Assembly: GCA_902764235.1 (NCBI GenBank)
Contig: CACWVH010000054.1
Coordinates: forward strand, 1 to 33,657
DNA length: 33,657 nt
Direction: 5' to 3'
Source of the DNA: an uncultured Ruminococcus sp.
Lineage (GTDB): Bacteria > Bacillota > Clostridia > Oscillospirales > Acutalibacteraceae
The notes below the pieces were generated by a model that had not been told where the DNA came from, made no database searches, and saw nothing but the letters and a program-made list of their open reading frames with translations. A program made the position numbers and the translations under genes. The number at the start of each line of letters is the position of its first letter. Positions within the stretch are counted from its first letter, which is position 1. Positions 14,650-22,371 of this stretch are shown piece by piece.

Positions 14650-16033
14650 ATGCAGTAAACACCGAATAGAAATCCGAAAGCGTCAGTCTGCCGTCACTGT
14701 TCATATCTGCTGCAAGAGAATATAAGCCGTCGCAGCTTTCAGAGCTTATCAGGTGATCGGCAAGCGCATTGTAATCATTGGAATTGACATTGCCCTCACC
14801 GGTGATATCTCCTTTTATGACAAGCGTAAAGGACTTGTCATTTCCACCGCCGCTGAAAATAAGCTTTGCGCCTGTTCCTAAGACGCCTGAGCGTTTTTCG
14901 ATGCCGTTTTTGTCAAATGCGCGAACTGTGTTATCGCCGGAGCATATAAGCTTTTTGATCTGAGCAAAGGTGCTGCCCGGGGCAATGCCGGAAATTATGC
15001 CGCCGCTGATAACAAGCTGGGATGAGGTTATGCGGTAATCAGCTGCATTCGCCGCACGGCCGCTTTTGGTCACAGATGCTTTTGCCGGAGATGAGGATTT
15101 CTCTTCAGGATGAGAAGGGACGGCGGTCTGTACTGAAGGTGTGTTTTCTGTACTTATCAGTGTGCCTTTGTCGAGTATATGTAATTTGCCGGAGCTTACA
15201 AATGCTAAATTACTTCCGCTTGCCAGAAGCTCTTTGACTTCCATTCCGGTATCAAAGTAGGAGAGAACTTCACCGGAAACGGAAAGAAAAACTATCCTGC
15301 TGTTGTCTGCCGCATAAAAGCCGTTATCTGAAAAGCAGACCATTTTATATCCGCTGTTAAGGACAGGGCTGAATCCGGTCTCACGGTCAAAGGAATAAAT
15401 CCTTCCGGCTTCATCGTAATAATAGCCGCCGCTGAAGGAAAGACTTCCGGTGGGTATATCCGAGCTTATATATGTACCGTTTCCGGTATCGAAAATACCG
15501 CTGCCGGTCAGGGCGAATATATTTGCGCCCTCCGGGTCGGAAAAAAGAGTACGGACGGTCTCATTTACAGGAATTTCCTGAATGAGCCTGCCCTTTCTGT
15601 TGTATTTAAGTATCTTTTTATCTGATCCTGAGGAAAGGGTGAAAATGTTGAAGGCTTTGTCAGCACACAGGACTGACGAGTCAATGTCCTGACGGGGGAG
15701 AAGCACACAGGACTGGAGCCATTTGTGCATATCGTATACAATAATATTGCAGGTGTATCTGTTGGATGAACTGACAATAAGCATTTTCGGCGTGCAGATA
15801 ATATTATCAGGTACAGCAGTTTCAGAGGCTATGATGTTTTCCCTGAGATCACTGCCGCAGGAGGATATCCGGTAAGTCCTGCTGTCACAGGAAACCGAAA
15901 TAAAATGACCGTCAGAACCAGAATAATACCGGATCACTGAGCCTGCTGCTGTACATGGGACAGATAAGCAGGAGAAAACAGAGCAGATTATCATGGTCAG
16001 TGATATCAGCCCGATGGTATATTTTCTTGTCAT
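14648..16033 (-). CDS. Secreted protein with beta-propeller-like repeats and C-terminal dockerin-like module
   Basis: A 461-residue exported protein. ATG 16033 is chosen because GGATGG lies 8 bases upstream and it gives a clean signal peptide (MTRKYTIGLISLTMIICS..., cleavage likely near TAAG). Residues about 35-310 are rich in short beta-strand repeats resembling a propeller. A low-complexity Ser/Pro/Ala linker follows, then a module with ISGIAPGSTFAQIKKLI...TGAKLIF that often precedes dockerins in Clostridia. The last 55 residues hold two Ca-binding type segments, GDITGEGNVNSNDYNALADH and AADMNSDGRLTLSDFYSVF, each like a dockerin half. No catalytic residues of a known glycosidase were recognised. 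The dockerin suggests docking to a cohesin scaffold or cell-surface assembly; binding partner unknown. Confidence 0.8.
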   Translation of the reverse strand: MTRKYTIGLISLTMIICSVFSCLSVPCTAAGSVIRYYSGSDGHFISVSCDSRTYRISSCGSDLRENIIASETAVPDNIICTPKMLIVSSSNRYTCNIIVYDMHKWLQSCVLLPRQDIDSSVLCADKAFNIFTLSSGSDKKILKYNRKGRLIQEIPVNETVRTLFSDPEGANIFALTGSGIFDTGNGTYISSDIPTGSLSFSGGYYYDEAGRIYSFDRETGFSPVLNSGYKMVCFSDNGFYAADNSRIVFLSVSGEVLSYFDTGMEVKELLASGSNLAFVSSGKLHILDKGTLISTENTPSVQTAVPSHPEEKSSSPAKASVTKSGRAANAADYRITSSQLVISGGIISGIAPGSTFAQIKKLICSGDNTVRAFDKNGIEKRSGVLGTGAKLIFSGGGNDKSFTLVIKGDITGEGNVNSNDYNALADHLISSESCDGLYSLAADMNSDGRLTLSDFYSVFTA

Positions 16034-16147
16034 AATTATCACCATCCGTAATTGAAGATTTGAAAATGTGTTTATCTGATTGTTGAGGGATATTTTGTTT
16101 GAAAATTGAATCTGTAATAAAAATATCATCGTATTGATAATGATTTA

Positions 16148-16334
16148 CCTGAATCTGTGAGGTTGAATTGAACCATTTTTAAATTATTTCCGTTTTTAGT
16201 TTTATCCAGTCAGCGAGGAATGGGCGGGAGAAGCTGCACTTTATGAGTGAGTGACAAAATGACTGAAAACGTATAGAATGGCGCATTGTCGATGTAATTA
16301 TCAGATCAATCAGAAATGAGTTTCACGGATTCAG
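16148..16334. repeat. Dispersed element family B, copy 1
   Basis: The ends are inverted repeats: CCTGAATCTGTGAGGTTGAA at the left and TTTCACGGATTCAG at the right. The same ends, with the shared inner block TCAATCA-(G)AATGAG, flank 25765-25939. The centres differ. Non-coding. Confidence 0.7.
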
Positions 16335-16363
16335 AATGTAGTTTATTTCAGTGAATTTTAACA

Positions 16364-16481
16364 TTAAGGAAACACTGATTAGTTCATTAATCAGTGTTTG
16401 GGGTGTGGGGCGAAGCCCCACGTATAGCCACTTCTAACTTGCTTCAAACATAAAATGATATTTTAATCAGTGCTTCCTTAA
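16364..16481 (+). repeat. Dispersed element family A, complete copy
   Basis: A 118-bp element with near-perfect 18-bp terminal inverted repeats, TTAAGGAAACACTGATTA at the left and TAATCAGTGCTTCCTTAA at the right (one mismatch). The inner part has a GTGGGGC/GCCCCAC hairpin. One hundred bases are identical to 12769-12868. It has the layout of a miniature inverted-repeat transposable element. No clear target-site duplication was seen. Confidence 0.85.
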
Positions 16482-16613
16482 TTATTTTTATTTTACAACA
16501 AAAAAAGACATTATTCAATATGAATGAAAAAGTATCACAACCTGATATATTATGTTCGGAAATATCTGAAATTTATATCAGAAGAAAAATATAGAAAAAA
16601 CTTACAGAATTCC

Positions 16614-16642
16614 TTGCAATATTCTCTCGGGTATAGTAAAAT
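16614..16642 (+). promoter_or_regulatory. Promoter of pgi
   Basis: TTGCAA (16614-16619), 17-base spacer, TAAAAT (16637-16642). The predicted start near 16649 would give a leader of about 410 bases, including the family C element. Confidence 0.65.
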
Positions 16643-16664
16643 AAAGACAGGAATTTTTATATCC

Positions 16665-16850
16665 TGAGCTGATATGACTATTACATATCAGACCGAACGG
16701 CGATATTTTGTATCATTGATCTTTCCGTTCGCTTGAAAAATAACTGACAGCAAATTGTCTGAACCGCTTACATATTGACGATCTGCTTCAGCTGATGCAT
16801 TACCGGAATATTGCTTTTGCGTTTTTTGTGCAAGCAGATCTCCGGTATCT
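16665..16850 (+). other. Structured leader upstream of pgi
   Basis: Several perfect stems are visible: CTGATATG/CATATCAG (16669-16676 with 16684-16691), CGAACGG/CCGTTCG (16694-16700 with 16725-16731), GATCTGCTT/AAGCAGATC (16780-16788 with 16832-16840) and TACCGGA/TCCGGTA (16801-16807 with 16841-16847). The last two pairings cross, so they are mutually exclusive or form a pseudoknot. I do not recognise a known riboswitch class. It may be a regulatory leader or an independent small RNA. Confidence 0.45.
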
Positions 16851-16874
16851 TAAAACCGGCTATTTTAAGCAAAT

Positions 16875-17028
16875 TAGCCAATTGTAAAATGGCGAAAGGT
16901 CGTCTGCCCGCCGCAGGCGGGCAGACACCTCGCCAAAACCTGAAAAACTTTGAAAATGCGGAGAAAAATGTAATGCAAATACAAAAATCCGCATAAACAA
17001 ATGCTTTTTTGACTTTTACAATCAGCTA
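16875..17028 (+). mobile_element. Dispersed element family C, copy 1, with target-site duplication
   Basis: A 154-bp non-coding element with terminal inverted repeats TAGCCAATTGTAAAA and TTTTACAATCAGCTA. It is flanked by the direct repeat TTAAGCAAAT on both sides (16865-16874 and 17029-17038). The centre has a GTCTGCCCGCC/GGCGGGCAGAC hairpin with a 3-base loop. It lies 29 bases before the pgi start codon, immediately ahead of the ribosome binding site. The reverse-complement copy is at 27599-27753. Confidence 0.88.
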
Positions 17029-17057
17029 TTAAGCAAATATTAAGGAGGATTTTATTT

Positions 17058-18395
17058 ATGTCTGTTACTTTAAGTGATAAGCATCTGAAGGAATTTATAA
17101 GCGAGGAGGAATATACTGCTATTGCTCCGCAGATCGCTGCTGCGCATGAGCTGCTGCACAATAAGACCGGTCTGGGTAATGATTTTACAGGCTGGGTGGA
17201 TCTCCCGGTGGATTATGACAAGGATGAATTCGACAGGATCAAAAAGGCTGCCGAAAGAATCAAGGGCAATACTGATGTATTCGTAGTCATCGGCATCGGC
17301 GGATCATATCTCGGCGCAAGAGCAGCTATCGAGTTCCTTAAATCCCCGAATTATAACGCTCTGAAAAAGGATACTCCAGATATATATTTCACAGGTAATT
17401 CCATCAGCTCAACAGCACTTGCCGAACTTCTTCAGATCTGTGAGGGCAGAGATGTTTCTATCAATATGATCTCAAAATCAGGTACAACAACTGAGCCTGC
17501 GATCGCTTTCAGAGTATTCAGAGAGCTTCTTGAGAAAAAGTACGGCAAGGAAGGCGCAAAGGAAAGAATCTTCTGCACAACAGATAAGGCAAAGGGTACA
17601 CTCAAGCAGCTTGCAGACCGTGAGGGCTATGAGACCTTCGTTGTACCGGATGATGTGGGCGGACGCTTCAGCGTACTTACAGCAGTAGGACTTCTCCCGA
17701 TCGCTGTTTCGGGCGCAGATATAGACGCACTTATGCAGGGCGCTGCTAAGGCAAGAGAAGAGCTTATGAGCACTGACCTCAGCGCAAATGACTGCTATAA
17801 ATATGCAGCAGTAAGAAATATCCTTTACAGAAAGGGAAAAAGCATTGAGCTTCTCGTCAGCTATGAGCCGTCATTCACTCTTATGAATGAATGGTGGAAG
17901 CAGCTGTTCGGCGAAAGCGAGGGTAAGGATCAGAAGGGTCTGTTCCCGGCAAGCGTAGTATTCTCTACAGATCTTCATTCAATGGGTCAGTTCATTCAGG
18001 ACGGCACAAGAACAATGTTTGAAACAGTTGTTCAGATAGATAAGCCGAAATATGAGATCACTCTCGGCACAGATCCTGAAAATGTTGACGGACTTAACTT
18101 CCTCTCAGGCAAAACAGTGGACTTCGTGAACAAAAAGGCATTCGAGGGTACTGTACTTGCTCATACAGACGGCAAGGTCCCGAATGTTGTATTGAATATG
18201 GCAGATCAGAGCGAGGGCGAGCTTGGCTATCTTATCTACTTCTTTGAAAAGGCTTGTGCAATAAGCGGATATACACTTGGTATCAATCCGTTCAATCAGC
18301 CCGGCGTTGAGAGCTATAAGAAGAATATGTTCGCACTTCTCGGCAAGCCCGGCTATGAGGATCAGAAGGAAGCACTTGAGGCAAGACTTAAATAA
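17058..18395 (+). CDS. pgi: Glucose-6-phosphate isomerase
   Basis: Interconverts glucose 6-phosphate and fructose 6-phosphate in glycolysis and gluconeogenesis. The 445-residue protein is the usual Firmicutes length. Visible family segments are [15 protein letters not shown] (phosphate-binding region), [15 protein letters not shown], the catalytic-Glu region [17 protein letters not shown] and [14 protein letters not shown] near the C terminus with the active-site Lys. AAGGAGG lies 11 bases before ATG 17058. It appears to be transcribed alone from 16614-16642, with a long leader interrupted by a family C element. A new promoter follows 24 bases after its stop. Confidence 0.97.
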   Translation: MSVTLSDKHLKEFISEEEYTAIAPQIAAAHELLHNKTGLGNDFTGWVDLPVDYDKDEFDRIKKAAERIKGNTDVFVVIGIGGSYLGARAAIEFLKSPNYNALKKDTPDIYFTGNSISSTALAELLQICEGRDVSINMISKSGTTTEPAIAFRVFRELLEKKYGKEGAKERIFCTTDKAKGTLKQLADREGYETFVVPDDVGGRFSVLTAVGLLPIAVSGADIDALMQGAAKAREELMSTDLSANDCYKYAAVRNILYRKGKSIELLVSYEPSFTLMNEWWKQLFGESEGKDQKGLFPASVVFSTDLHSMGQFIQDGTRTMFETVVQIDKPKYEITLGTDPENVDGLNFLSGKTVDFVNKKAFEGTVLAHTDGKVPNVVLNMADQSEGELGYLIYFFEKACAISGYTLGINPFNQPGVESYKKNMFALLGKPGYEDQKEALEARLK

Positions 18396-18418
18396 AATAT
18401 ATTTATTTGATAAAACGG

Positions 18419-18447
18419 TTGACAGTTGGTCAAATATAATATAAAAT
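18419..18447 (+). promoter_or_regulatory. Promoter of the small P-loop protein gene
   Basis: Perfect TTGACA (18419-18424), 17-base spacer, TAAAAT (18442-18447). A GCCGCC/GGCGG-type hairpin (about 18483-18496) lies between it and the ribosome binding site AAGGAGG (18508-18514). Confidence 0.75.
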
Positions 18448-18522
18448 AAATATAGTATAAATAATTTTTTATGCAAAGGATAAGCCGCCCCGGCGGTGAA
18501 ACTTTACAAGGAGGCAAAAATA

Positions 18523-18939
18523 ATGGTTAAACTTATTGTCGGTAAAAAAGGTACAGGCAAAACAAAGAAACTTATTTCACTTGCAAATGAAGCTGTTGAG
18601 TCTTCAAACGGAAATGTAGTTGTAATAGAAAAGGGCTCAAAGCTTACTTATGATGTTACACATAAGGCTCGTCTTATAGATACAGAGCAGTATTTTATTT
18701 CCGGATATGATGTATTCTTCGGATTCCTCAGCGGTCTTTGCGCAGGTAACTATGATGTTACAGATGTTCTCGTTGATTCTACATTTAAGATCGGCGGACA
18801 GAATATCGAAGAATTCTCTTCATTTATCGAAAAGATCAATACACTTGCAGCAAAAACTGACACACAGTTTACATTCCTTGTATCTGCCGATGAAAGTGAG
18901 CTTCCTGAAAGCCTTGCAGCGGTTTCAGAGAAAGTCTGA
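18523..18939 (+). CDS. Small P-loop protein of unknown function
   Basis: A 138-residue protein starting MVKLIVGKKGTGKTKKLI, a clear Walker A near residues 7-14. The rest is short: a VVVIEKG strand and a VLVDSTFK segment that may act as Walker B, with no recognisable second domain. ATG 18523 is chosen because AAGGAGG is 8 bases upstream; the longer frame from 18496 has no site. Its codon choice is very regular, which suggests good expression. It has its own promoter and terminator, so it is a single-gene unit between pgi and yceD-rpmF. I do not recognise the family beyond a generic ATP-binding fold; similar clostridial proteins have sometimes been named after PilT, which this does not resemble in length. 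Confidence 0.8.
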   Translation: MVKLIVGKKGTGKTKKLISLANEAVESSNGNVVVIEKGSKLTYDVTHKARLIDTEQYFISGYDVFFGFLSGLCAGNYDVTDVLVDSTFKIGGQNIEEFSSFIEKINTLAAKTDTQFTFLVSADESELPESLAAVSEKV

Positions 18940-18967
18940 TCAGATAATTATTAAAAGATCATAAGAT

Positions 18968-19004
18968 GTTATGAGGAGGCAAAAGGGCTTCCTCATAACT
19001 TTTT
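18968..19004 (+). terminator. Intrinsic terminator after the small P-loop gene
   Basis: GTTATGAGGAGGC (18968-18980) pairs with GCTTCCTCATAAC (18987-18999), one G-U pair, then TTTTT. An open frame starting at 18971 runs through this hairpin and the next promoter, which argues that it is not a gene start. Confidence 0.88.
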
Positions 19005-19037
19005 ATTGCAAAAAAGGTAATTTTTCCGAAAAAGTTA

Positions 19038-19066
19038 TTGACAAAACAATCGAATACAATTATAAT
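19038..19066 (+). promoter_or_regulatory. Promoter of yceD-rpmF
   Basis: Perfect TTGACA (19038-19043), 17-base spacer, perfect TATAAT (19061-19066); start near 19073. A CGGGG/CCCCG hairpin (19087-19101) follows in the leader. This position shows that the coding region must begin downstream, at 19130. Confidence 0.9.
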
Positions 19067-19129
19067 AATGTATGGCGTGTTGATATCGGGGTATTGCCCC
19101 GTGTAATAATAATGTCGGGATGTGGGATA

Positions 19130-19624
19130 ATGATTCTTGAGTTGAAGAAGGTTTTTCTTAATGAGAATGAAAGTATCTCTGTTACGACAGAAGCAGATCT
19201 GACAGGTGAAGCCGATAAAAGCGGCAGCTTTCCTGAAAAGGTAAAGGCTGAGATAACGGTTTCAAACCATGCAGGAATGGTAGTGTATGAAGCGCAGTGC
19301 AGCTTCAGGTATGATTTTCTGTGTGCAAGATGTTATGAAAGCTTCAACAGGCAGCTCGCCTACAGGTTTAATCATATTCTCGTAACCGCTCTTCCTGAGG
19401 ACGGCGGGGACGACTATATTGAAGCACCGGACTATATGCTCGATACTGATGCTTTGCTCAGAGATGATATTCTTTTGGAGCTTCCGTCAAAGTTCCTCTG
19501 TAAGGATTCTTGTAAGGGCTTGTGTCCAAAGTGCGGAAAAAATCTTAACAAGGGAAAATGTGCTTGTCCTGAAAAGGAGCCAGATCCCAGATTTGCAGCT
19601 TTGTCAAAGCTGCTTGAAGAATGA
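19130..19624 (+). CDS. YceD family (DUF177) protein
   Basis: A 164-residue protein of the YceD/DUF177 family, which is almost always encoded directly before ribosomal protein L32 and is linked to 23S rRNA or ribosome assembly. The FLCARCYESF segment and the C-terminal cysteine cluster CKDSCKGLCPKCGKNLNKGKC...C could bind zinc. The start at ATG 19130 (MILELKK) is chosen because the upstream in-frame stretch contains a terminator and a promoter. The spacing to a GGGATGTGG-like site is acceptable but weak. rpmF follows 33 bases later and is co-transcribed. Confidence 0.9.
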   Translation: MILELKKVFLNENESISVTTEADLTGEADKSGSFPEKVKAEITVSNHAGMVVYEAQCSFRYDFLCARCYESFNRQLAYRFNHILVTALPEDGGDDYIEAPDYMLDTDALLRDDILLELPSKFLCKDSCKGLCPKCGKNLNKGKCACPEKEPDPRFAALSKLLEE

Positions 19625-19657
19625 TTTTTGTACTTTAATTTCAAGGAGGTTATTTAA

Positions 19658-19840
19658 ATGGCAGTACCTAAGAGAAAGACATCCAAAGCAAGAAGAGATA
19701 AAAGACGCTCAGCAGTATGGAAGCTCAGTGCTCCTGCACTTGCAAAGTGCCCGAACTGCGGCGAATATAAGCTCGCTCACAGAGCATGCACAAGCTGCGG
19801 TATGTACAACGGAAGAGTTGTAATCAACACAGAAGCTTGA
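19658..19840 (+). CDS. rpmF: 50S ribosomal protein L32
   Basis: A 60-residue basic protein beginning [18 protein letters not shown], the standard L32 start, with a four-cysteine zinc ribbon at Cys31, Cys34, Cys44 and Cys47 (CPNCGEY...CTSCG). It is part of the large ribosomal subunit. A strong AAGGAGG lies upstream. It forms the conserved yceD-rpmF pair and is followed by a strong terminator. Confidence 0.98.
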   Translation: MAVPKRKTSKARRDKRRSAVWKLSAPALAKCPNCGEYKLAHRACTSCGMYNGRVVINTEA

Positions 19841-19854
19841 TCGTCTTCTGATTT

Positions 19855-19889
19855 ATAGAGAAGGAGCATATCCTTCTCTATTATTTTTT
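19855..19889 (+). terminator. Intrinsic terminator after rpmF
   Basis: ATAGAGAAGGA (19855-19865) pairs perfectly with TCCTTCTCTAT (19871-19881), with a 5-base loop, then TATTTTTT. Confidence 0.92.
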
Positions 19890-19945
19890 AGCAGAGCAAC
19901 TAAAGCAGCGTTATCGGAATAACCAGCTTGTAATAAACGCAAAGT

Positions 19946-20099
19946 TTAGGGAAGCACTGATTAAATCCAGTGCCTGTATTGCGTCAGCAATTTTTTCGTC
20001 AGATTGTGCAAAAAGACCGCAGGCAACCTGACGGTTGTCAAGGGCTTTAGCAAGACAGGTGCTGAGCCGGAAGGCGTGATTTATTCAGTGATTCCTTAG
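19946..20099. repeat. Element with family A-like ends
   Basis: The left end TTAGGGAAGCACTGATTA continues to AAATC, and the right end is its imperfect inverted copy (GATTTATTCAGTGATTCC then TTAG). These ends match the family A consensus TTAAGGAAxCACTGATTA. The interior, about 110 bases, is unrelated to the other copies. It resembles a second member sharing the same transposase-recognition ends. Confidence 0.65.
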
Positions 20100-20100
20100 G

Positions 20101-20250
20101 TCCACCCTTTTCAAAGGGTGGCAGGGGTCCAGGGGGTGCGGGTGTCCGGTGGACACCGCTGCCAGGGGCAGCAGCACCGACCGAGCCGGCAGGCGAGACC
20201 CAGAGTCCCCTGGTCGCACTACGCAGAGTGCGAAATCCCCCAAGGGGTGA
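20101..20250. repeat. GC-rich block of stacked palindromes upstream of der
   Basis: Consecutive perfect hairpins are seen: CCACCCTTT/AAAGGGTGG (20102-20121), GGTGTCC/GGACACC (20141-20157), GCTGCC/GGCAGC (20158-20172), GCACT/AGTGC (20216-20231) and CCCC/GGGG (20237-20247). GC content is far above the neighbouring DNA. It abuts the preceding element at 20099. A role as a transcription or mRNA-structure element, or a mobile palindromic unit, is possible. Confidence 0.65.
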
Positions 20251-20285
20251 GAGGAAAAACATGAAGCGGAAAGGGAGGATGTAAA

Positions 20286-21614
20286 GTGTCTATGCCAGTG
20301 GTTGCGATAGTCGGCAGACCGAATGTCGGCAAATCAACACTGTTCAATAAGCTCATAGGTGACAGGGTAGCTATCGTCAACGATACACCGGGCGTTACCA
20401 GAGACAGGATATTCGGACAGTGCGAATGGAGAAACAGAAAAATAACCGTTGTGGATACAGGCGGAATAGAGCCGTATTCAGACGATATAATATTAAAGCA
20501 GATGAAACGACAGGCAGAGCTTGCAATTGATGCAGCTGATGTTATCGTCCTTGTGACCGATGTAAAAAGCGGTGTGGTCGCAGCAGATGAAGAGGTCGCT
20601 CTGATGCTCCAGAAAAGCGGCAGACCGGTAGTTCTCTGTGTCAATAAATGTGACGGGATCGGTGAACCTGACCCTGCATTCTATGAATTCTATAATCTCG
20701 GACTGGGAGACCCTATACAGGTATCATCTGTTCACGGACACGGAACAGGTGATCTTCTGGATGCCGTATATGAATACCTTCCTGAGGAAAGTGACGGACA
20801 GGAGGAGGACGACTCGATAAAGGTGGCTGTGATCGGACGCCCGAATGCCGGAAAATCCTCGCTTGTCAATAAAATAACAGGTGAAAACAGATGTATCGTA
20901 TCGGATATTGCCGGAACGACCCGTGACAGTATTGATACTGTAATTGAAAATAAACACGGCCGTTTTACACTTACTGATACAGCAGGTATCAGACGCAGCA
21001 GCAAGGTGGATGACGCAATAGAGAAATACAGTATCATCCGTGCGAAAATGGCAATTGAGAGAAGTGATGTCTGCGTTATTATGATAGACGGAGAAGCAGG
21101 CGTTACCGATCAGGATACAAAGATCGCCGGTCTTGCGCATGAATCGGGCAAGGCGTGTATCATAGCTGTGAATAAATGGGATGCTGTCGAAAAGGACGGC
21201 AAAACAATGAACGAATACAGAAAAAAGCTTGAGACTGAATTTGCGTATATGTCATATGCACCGTTCATTTTTATCTCTGCCAAAACAGGTCAGCGCCTTG
21301 ACAGATTATTCGAGCTTATTGTTACAGTGGTGAATTCCGCAGCAATGAGAATTACGACCGGAAAGCTCAATGACATTCTTGCAGAGGCAACCGCAAGGGT
21401 GCAGCCTCCCACAGATAAGGGAAGAAGACTCAAGATCATGTATGTCACACAGGCGTCAGTCAAGCCTCCCACATTTGTGTTCTTTGTCAATAATGCTGAG
21501 CTTTTCCATTTTTCATATCAGCGTTATCTTGAAAATAAGATCAGAGAAACCTTCGGAATGCAGGGTACTCCGATAAGATTCATTATCCGTGAACGCGGAG
21601 ATGAGAAGAAATGA
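20286..21614 (+). CDS. der: Ribosome-assembly GTPase Der (EngA)
   Basis: An essential GTPase for late 50S subunit assembly. The 442-residue protein has two tandem G domains: G1 motifs GRPNVGKS at residues 10-17 and GRPNAGKSS near 185, DTGG and DTAG G3 motifs, NKCD and NKWD G4 motifs, then a C-terminal KH-like domain. GTG 20286 is preferred to ATG 20292 because GGGAGG (20273-20278) lies 7 bases from the GTG. The downstream plsY gene starts 28 bases after its stop and is probably co-transcribed. The upstream region is filled by repeats. Confidence 0.97.
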   Translation: MSMPVVAIVGRPNVGKSTLFNKLIGDRVAIVNDTPGVTRDRIFGQCEWRNRKITVVDTGGIEPYSDDIILKQMKRQAELAIDAADVIVLVTDVKSGVVAADEEVALMLQKSGRPVVLCVNKCDGIGEPDPAFYEFYNLGLGDPIQVSSVHGHGTGDLLDAVYEYLPEESDGQEEDDSIKVAVIGRPNAGKSSLVNKITGENRCIVSDIAGTTRDSIDTVIENKHGRFTLTDTAGIRRSSKVDDAIEKYSIIRAKMAIERSDVCVIMIDGEAGVTDQDTKIAGLAHESGKACIIAVNKWDAVEKDGKTMNEYRKKLETEFAYMSYAPFIFISAKTGQRLDRLFELIVTVVNSAAMRITTGKLNDILAEATARVQPPTDKGRRLKIMYVTQASVKPPTFVFFVNNAELFHFSYQRYLENKIRETFGMQGTPIRFIIRERGDEKK

Positions 21615-21642
21615 TTATATTCCATCGGGGGAGAGGATATTT

Positions 21643-22362
21643 ATGGAAATGTTAGGTGAGCTTTTTACAAATTACTGGCTCTATATGCTTATAGCGGCAG
21701 CGGCGGCTTATCTGATAAGCAGCGTCAATACCTCAATAATTGTGACAAGAATCGTAAAGCATGAGGATATAAGAAAGATGGGAAGCGGAAACGCAGGCTT
21801 TACAAATGTACTGAGATGTGTGGGAAAGGTTCCGGCAATAATAACATTTGTGGGTGATTTTCTCAAGGGCGTTGTCTCAACTCTCATACCTTATATAATG
21901 ACAGCGAATATGTCGTCAGATACGGCTTCTCAGGAGATAAGGACAATAATCCTTTATATCGGCGGACTTTTTGCTGTGCTTGGTCATATGTTCCCTGTCT
22001 ACTACAAATTCAAGGGGGGCAAGGGCGTTGTTACAACAGCGTCAGTAATGCTTATGACTGACTGGAGAGTGCTCGTTGCGGAGCTTCTGATATTCGGAGC
22101 CTTCTTCGCAGTGACCAGGACTATCTCAAAATGCTCTCTGCTTTGCGCAGGCTGCTATCCCTTTGTGGCAGCAGCACTCAGGCTTCTTGACAGCATGGGT
22201 CATCTTTCGTTCCTTTCACCTATCAAGGCGCCTACACCTATGTTTATTGCCTGCGTTTTTATAATTACGTTCATAAACGGTGCAGCGGTAATAATCCTGC
22301 ATAAGGATAACATAAAGAGAATACTTGACGGAAGTGAAAAGAAAATAACTTCAAAAAAATAA
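21643..22362 (+). CDS. plsY: Acyl-phosphate glycerol-3-phosphate acyltransferase PlsY
   Basis: An integral membrane enzyme that acylates glycerol 3-phosphate at position 1 using acyl phosphate, the first step of phospholipid synthesis. The 239-residue protein has about six to seven membrane segments and the three PlsY motifs: GSGNAGFTNVLR, GDFLKG and GHMFPVYYKFKGGKGVVT. ATG 21643 is preferred because GGGGGAGAGG is just upstream; an in-frame extension to 21589 would overlap der. The substrate supplier gpsA lies 3.7 kb away on the opposite strand, whereas der-plsY-gpsA are often adjacent in related bacteria. A terminator follows. Confidence 0.95.
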   Translation: MEMLGELFTNYWLYMLIAAAAAYLISSVNTSIIVTRIVKHEDIRKMGSGNAGFTNVLRCVGKVPAIITFVGDFLKGVVSTLIPYIMTANMSSDTASQEIRTIILYIGGLFAVLGHMFPVYYKFKGGKGVVTTASVMLMTDWRVLVAELLIFGAFFAVTRTISKCSLLCAGCYPFVAAALRLLDSMGHLSFLSPIKAPTPMFIACVFIITFINGAAVIILHKDNIKRILDGSEKKITSKK

Positions 22363-22371
22363 CGCAAAATG

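Larger units (their letters stand above)
16034..17057. other. 1 kb gene-free region rich in small elements, upstream of pgi
   Basis: It contains, in order, a family B element (16148-16334), a complete family A element (16364-16481), a promoter (16614-16642), a leader of about 200 bases with several hairpins (16650-16850), and a family C element with target-site duplication (16875-17028). The pgi ribosome binding site AAGGAGG follows. No coding sequence was recognised. The dockerin gene's promoter should lie at the left end, but no clear pair was seen. Confidence 0.7.
19890..20285. other. 400-base gene-free region between rpmF and der
   Basis: It holds a family A-like element (19946-20099) joined directly to a GC-rich block of stacked palindromes (20101-20250), then the der ribosome binding site. 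No coding region and no convincing promoter were recognised, so der transcription probably starts inside the repeats or upstream. Confidence 0.6.

Noticed and set aside
16365-17038. CRISPR array in the repeat-rich region before pgi
   Set aside because: The repeats are different element families with inverted-repeat ends and no regular spacer pattern; no cas genes are present.
18971-19129. N-terminal extension of the YceD protein by 53 residues
   Set aside because: The stretch contains a strong terminator (18968-19004) and a consensus promoter (19038-19066), and the residues do not resemble YceD.
20047-20262. Minus-strand open frame upstream of der
   Set aside because: It translates the GC-rich palindrome block; composition is low-complexity and there is no ribosome binding site.
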